Below, in pieces: positions 61,484 to 64,000 of a DNA stretch of 64,000 nt. The position numbers and the translations under genes are program-made. The notes under the pieces were generated by a model. It saw nothing but the letters and a program-made list of their open reading frames with translations. It was not told where the DNA came from and made no database searches. Every line of letters starts with the position of its first letter. Position 1 is the stretch's first letter. Origin of the DNA: Patulibacter brassicae (lineage in GTDB: Bacteria; Actinomycetota; Thermoleophilia; Solirubrobacterales; Solirubrobacteraceae); contig NZ_JAXAVX010000006.1 in assembly GCF_033949425.1 (NCBI RefSeq), forward strand, positions 124,001 to 188,000, in the 5' to 3' direction.

Positions 61484-62482
61484 TCAGCTCGTGGCGGGGA
61501 CCTTCGTCGCCGGATCGCCGTCGATCGCGGCAGCGAGCTGCGGCACGACCTGCTTCAGCAGGTACGGCCGGCTCAGCGGGCTGTTGTAGCCGAGCGCGCC
61601 GGCGAAGTTCGAGTCGCCGGTCGCGGTGATGACCCGACCCTCGCGCACGACCTTCAGGCGGCGGTAGAGCGGGTCGCGCAGGATGCCCTTGGCGTCGTCG
61701 GTGATGAGGACGAGCGCGTCCTTGTCGAGCAGGCGCAGCTGCTCGCGGCTGATCTCCTCCTCGCCGCCGTCCTTCGGCGTCACGAAGCCGAGGTCGGTGA
61801 AGAACTGCTGGCGCAGGTCGTCGTTGCCGAGCGTGAACAGCGTCCCCCCGGACTCGAACGCGACGACGAGCTCCTTGCCCCGGAAGTCCGGGTGCGCCTT
61901 CGCGGCGGCCGCGAACTGGCCGTCGACGTCCTCGATGACCTTCGCGGCCTCGGCCTCCTTGCCGAGCGCCTCGCCGGTCTGGCGGAGCTGGTCGTCCCAG
62001 GGAGTGCCGCCGGTCGGCGCGTCCTTCGACTGCGCGACCGTCGGCGCCAGCGCCGCGAGCCGGTCGTAGACGGCCTGGTCGATGAACGAGTAGATGCCGA
62101 GGATGACGTCGGGCTTGGCGGCCGCGACCTTCTCGATCGAGATCTGCTCCCCGCCGATCAGCGTCGCCGGGTCGCTCTTGGCCTCCGGGGCCCACGGGCG
62201 GTCCTGGTAGTCGTACGGCCCGAGGAACTCGCGGATCGCGACCGGCTTGACGCCGAGCGCCAGGGCGAAGTCCTGCTCGTTGAAGCCGGCGGTGACGACC
62301 CGCTGCGGTGCGCGCTCGATCGTCGCGCGGCCGAAGGCGTGGTCGATCGTCACCGGGAACGCGGCGGCGGACGCCTCGGTGCTCGCCGCGGGAGCGGAGG
62401 TCGTCGTGCCCTCGTCGTCGTCGCCACAGGCGCCCAGCGCGAGCGCGGCGCAGCCGAGGAGGACCGTCAGGAGTCGTCGCAT
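61484..62482 (-). CDS. Iron-siderophore ABC transporter substrate-binding lipoprotein
   Basis: This 332-residue protein has a lipoprotein signal MRRLLTVLLGCAALALGAC (mature from Cys 19). The mature part is a class III periplasmic-type binding protein (FepB/FhuD-like): VTIDHAFGRATIERAPQRVVTAGFNEQDFALALGVKPVAI, AAKPDVILGIYSFIDQAVYDRLAALAPTV, a long backbone helix and SNFAGALGYNSPLSRPYLL. It should capture ferric siderophore and hand it to the divergently encoded FecCD-type permeases. ATG 62482 lies 6 nt after TACGGT. Two matching palindromes sit upstream. Confidence 0.92.
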   Translation of the reverse strand: MRRLLTVLLGCAALALGACGDDDEGTTTSAPAASTEASAAAFPVTIDHAFGRATIERAPQRVVTAGFNEQDFALALGVKPVAIREFLGPYDYQDRPWAPEAKSDPATLIGGEQISIEKVAAAKPDVILGIYSFIDQAVYDRLAALAPTVAQSKDAPTGGTPWDDQLRQTGEALGKEAEAAKVIEDVDGQFAAAAKAHPDFRGKELVVAFESGGTLFTLGNDDLRQQFFTDLGFVTPKDGGEEEISREQLRLLDKDALVLITDDAKGILRDPLYRRLKVVREGRVITATGDSNFAGALGYNSPLSRPYLLKQVVPQLAAAIDGDPATKVPATS

Positions 62483-62488
62483 GGGCGC

Positions 62489-62553
62489 ACCGTACTGCGT
62501 TCGGGATGCCGAACACGGTTCGGGTTCGGCACCCCGAACCCGCCCGATATCCT
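62489..62553. promoter_or_regulatory. Divergent promoter region with twin 16-bp palindromes (siderophore locus)
   Basis: GTTCGG-GATG-CCGAAC (62499-62514) and GTTCGG-CACC-CCGAAC (62524-62539) are both perfect 6+4+6 inverted repeats. Read on opposite strands they agree at 15 of 16 positions. The -10 boxes TACGGT (minus, 62494-62489) and TATCCT (plus, 62548-62553) flank them, so each palindrome covers one promoter's -35 zone. Co-repression of both arms by a metal-responsive dimer is likely. Confidence 0.75.
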
Positions 62554-62561
62554 GAGGCGCC

Positions 62562-63578
62562 GTGCGCCGCCCGACCGTCTCGGTGCGCGGCACGCCTGCC
62601 CGCGCGACCGGGCTGCTGCTCGCCGCGCTGCTGCTCCTCGTCGCGGTCGTGCTGAGCGTCAGCGTCGGCTCGCGCTCGATCCCGATCGCGGACGTCTGGT
62701 CGCTCGTCGTGCACCGCGACGACAGCGAGGCCTCGCTCATCGTGCACGAGGTCCGCCTGCCGCGGACGGTCCTGGGGCTGCTCGTCGGCGCGGGGCTCGG
62801 CCTCGCGGGCGCGCTCCTGCAGGCGCTGACCCGCAATCCCCTCGCCGATCCCGGGCTGCTGGGCGTGACGTACGGCGCCGCGGCGGCCGTCGTCGTCGCG
62901 GTGGCGCTGCTCGGGCCGGTCGCTCCGGCGCTGCAGGTGTGGTTCGCGATCCTCGGCGCGGGCGCGGCGACCGCCGTCGTCTACGTGGTCGCCGGTGGCT
63001 CGCGCGCCACGCCGGTGCGCCTGGCGCTCGCCGGCATCGCGATGACCTTCGCGCTCTACGCGGTGGTGCGCGGCGCGACGATCCTCGACCGCAGCGCGCT
63101 CGAGCGCTACCGGTTCTGGCAGGTCGGCTCGCTCAGCGGCCAGGACCCGGACCGGGTGTTGCAGATGGCGCCGTTCCTCGCGGTCGGGATCGTCCTGGCC
63201 CTCCTCCTCGCTCGGCCGCTGAACGCGCTGGCGCTCGGTGACGAGGCGGGCCGGGCGCTCGGGCTGCGCGCCGGGGCGACCCGCACGACGACGATCGTCG
63301 CCGCGACGCTGCTGGCCGGCGCGGCGACCGCCGCGGCCGGGCCGCTGGCGTTCGTCGGCCTCGTCGTCCCGCACGTCGCGCGGATCCTCGCGGGCCCCGA
63401 CCACCGGTGGAGCCTGCCCTACGCCCTGGTGCTGGCACCGGCGCTCCTGCTGCTCGCCGACGTCGTCGGGCGGGTCGTCGCCTCGCCGCAGGAGCTGCGG
63501 GTCTCGATCGTCATCTCGCTCATCGGCGGTCCGGTCTTCATCCTCCTCGTCCGCCGCCGGGGCGTGCCGCGGCTGTGA
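62562..63578 (+). CDS. FecCD-family iron-siderophore ABC permease
   Basis: This 338-residue permease has about ten hydrophobic helices. EVRLPRTVLGLLVGAGLGLAGALLQALTRNPLADPGLLGVTYGAA is the strongest signature of this family, and LGLRAGATRTTTIVAATLLAGAATAAAGPLAFVGLVVPHVARI the next, with the coupling region to the ATPase. GTG 62562 lies 8 nt after TATCCT. Its stop overlaps the start of the next permease by 4 nt, so the two are coupled and should form a heterodimer in the membrane. Confidence 0.95.
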   Translation: MRRPTVSVRGTPARATGLLLAALLLLVAVVLSVSVGSRSIPIADVWSLVVHRDDSEASLIVHEVRLPRTVLGLLVGAGLGLAGALLQALTRNPLADPGLLGVTYGAAAAVVVAVALLGPVAPALQVWFAILGAGAATAVVYVVAGGSRATPVRLALAGIAMTFALYAVVRGATILDRSALERYRFWQVGSLSGQDPDRVLQMAPFLAVGIVLALLLARPLNALALGDEAGRALGLRAGATRTTTIVAATLLAGAATAAAGPLAFVGLVVPHVARILAGPDHRWSLPYALVLAPALLLLADVVGRVVASPQELRVSIVISLIGGPVFILLVRRRGVPRL

Positions 63579-64000
63579 GCGTCGTCCCGGACCTCGCGCG
63601 GCGTCGTGGCCGCCGTCCCCGCCGTCCAGGGGCGGACGGTCCGCGCGCGCTCGTCGTCGGCGTCGCCCTCGGGGTCGTGGCGACGCTGCTCGTCGTCGTC
63701 TCCGTGGCCACCGGCGAGTTCTCGATCCCGCTGCGGGACGTCGTCGACGCGCTGCTCGGCGGCGGCGACCGCTCGACCTCCTACATCGTCGAGACGCTGC
63801 GCCTGCCGCGGGCGGTCTGCGCGCTGCTCGTCGGCGCGGCCCTCGGCACGGCCGGCGGCATCTTCCAGCGCGTCACGCGCAACCCGCTCGGCAGCCCCGA
63901 CGTCGTCGGGCTCACGTCCGGCGCCGCGGCCGGCGCCGTCGCGCAGATCGTCTTCGTCGACGGCGGCGACACCGCGGCGATCGCGCTCGCAGCGCTCGTC
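63575..64000 (+). CDS. Second FecCD-family permease, truncated by the right edge
   Basis: The first 142 codons from GTG 63575, which overlaps the previous stop (GTGA). After a basic N-terminus (LARRRGRRPRRPGADG) comes a transmembrane helix VVGVALGVVATLLVVVSVA, then LRLPRAVCALLVGAALGTAGGIFQRVTRNPLGSPDVVGLTSGAAAG, the FecCD hallmark. It should pair with the upstream permease; an ATPase gene is expected beyond the window. Confidence 0.93.
   Translation, partial: MSVVPDLARRRGRRPRRPGADGPRALVVGVALGVVATLLVVVSVATGEFSIPLRDVVDALLGGGDRSTSYIVETLRLPRAVCALLVGAALGTAGGIFQRVTRNPLGSPDVVGLTSGAAAGAVAQIVFVDGGDTAAIALAALV

Overview
The window is a gene-dense, very GC-rich bacterial chromosome segment with no mobile element, CRISPR array, rRNA or phage gene. 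It most likely comes from an actinobacterium, and I infer the Thermoleophilia (Solirubrobacterales, Conexibacter or Patulibacter type) without a marker that proves it. The supporting signs are a fused biotin carboxylase/biotin carrier protein, an F420-type luciferase-like oxidoreductase, a one-polypeptide PafB-PafC regulator, CdaR/PucR and DtxR family regulators, an Lhr helicase, and secreted beta-sandwich repeats with a paired-cysteine D-G-G-P-W signature. A striking shared trait is the promoter layout: more than 30 genes carry a TANNNT-like -10 hexamer only 6-10 nt before the start codon, so most transcripts should be leaderless. I used this to choose several starts.

Layout. 1-6633: a GAF/GGDEF/EAL signalling protein running off the left edge, an acyl-CoA carboxylase alpha subunit, and a secreted PQQ-propeller protein. 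6748-9400: a STAND ATPase and a ring-cleaving dioxygenase with its own operator. 9522-13552, minus strand: pyruvate kinase, glycerol-3-phosphate dehydrogenase, a glycerate kinase broken by an amber codon, and a small membrane protein. 13642-20296: a DtxR-type regulator, an ECF sigma/membrane partner pair, an aminotransferase, a RibH2-type lumazine synthase and sucCD. 20297-24256: a DrrAB-like exporter, a haloacid dehalogenase, a metallo-beta-lactamase-fold enzyme and two small proteins. 24407-29086: an MrfA-type helicase, a secreted M23 peptidase and tRNA-Phe. 29130-35457: a PucR-type regulator and amine oxidase, an AraC/VOC pair and a UvrA-like ABC protein. 35761-44603: metabolic, hypothetical, Nudix, rescue-factor, L,D-transpeptidase, hydrolase and HD-nuclease genes. 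44773-52390: PafBC, a PPOX protein and three dTDP-rhamnose genes (rmlA, rmlD, rmlB). 52453-61338: a lipoprotein, an Fe-S uracil-DNA glycosylase, a TetR/FMN reductase pair, the giant Lhr helicase and a thioesterase. 61484-64000: an iron-siderophore uptake locus running off the right edge.

Functional themes. DNA damage is well represented: MrfA-like and Lhr helicases, a UvrA-like protein, a uracil-DNA glycosylase and PafBC, the actinobacterial DNA-damage activator. Cell-envelope work appears as M23 and M28 peptidases, an L,D-transpeptidase and dTDP-rhamnose synthesis. Several local regulatory circuits can be read from palindromes overlapping promoters: upstream of the dioxygenase, the dehalogenase and the alpha/beta hydrolase, between tetR and the FMN reductase, and between the two arms of the siderophore locus. 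I found no clear undescribed multi-gene system. The most unusual points are the pervasive leaderless architecture, the glycerate kinase nonsense codon, the twin 16-bp palindromes of the iron locus and the face-to-face overlapping promoters at 52937-52946.
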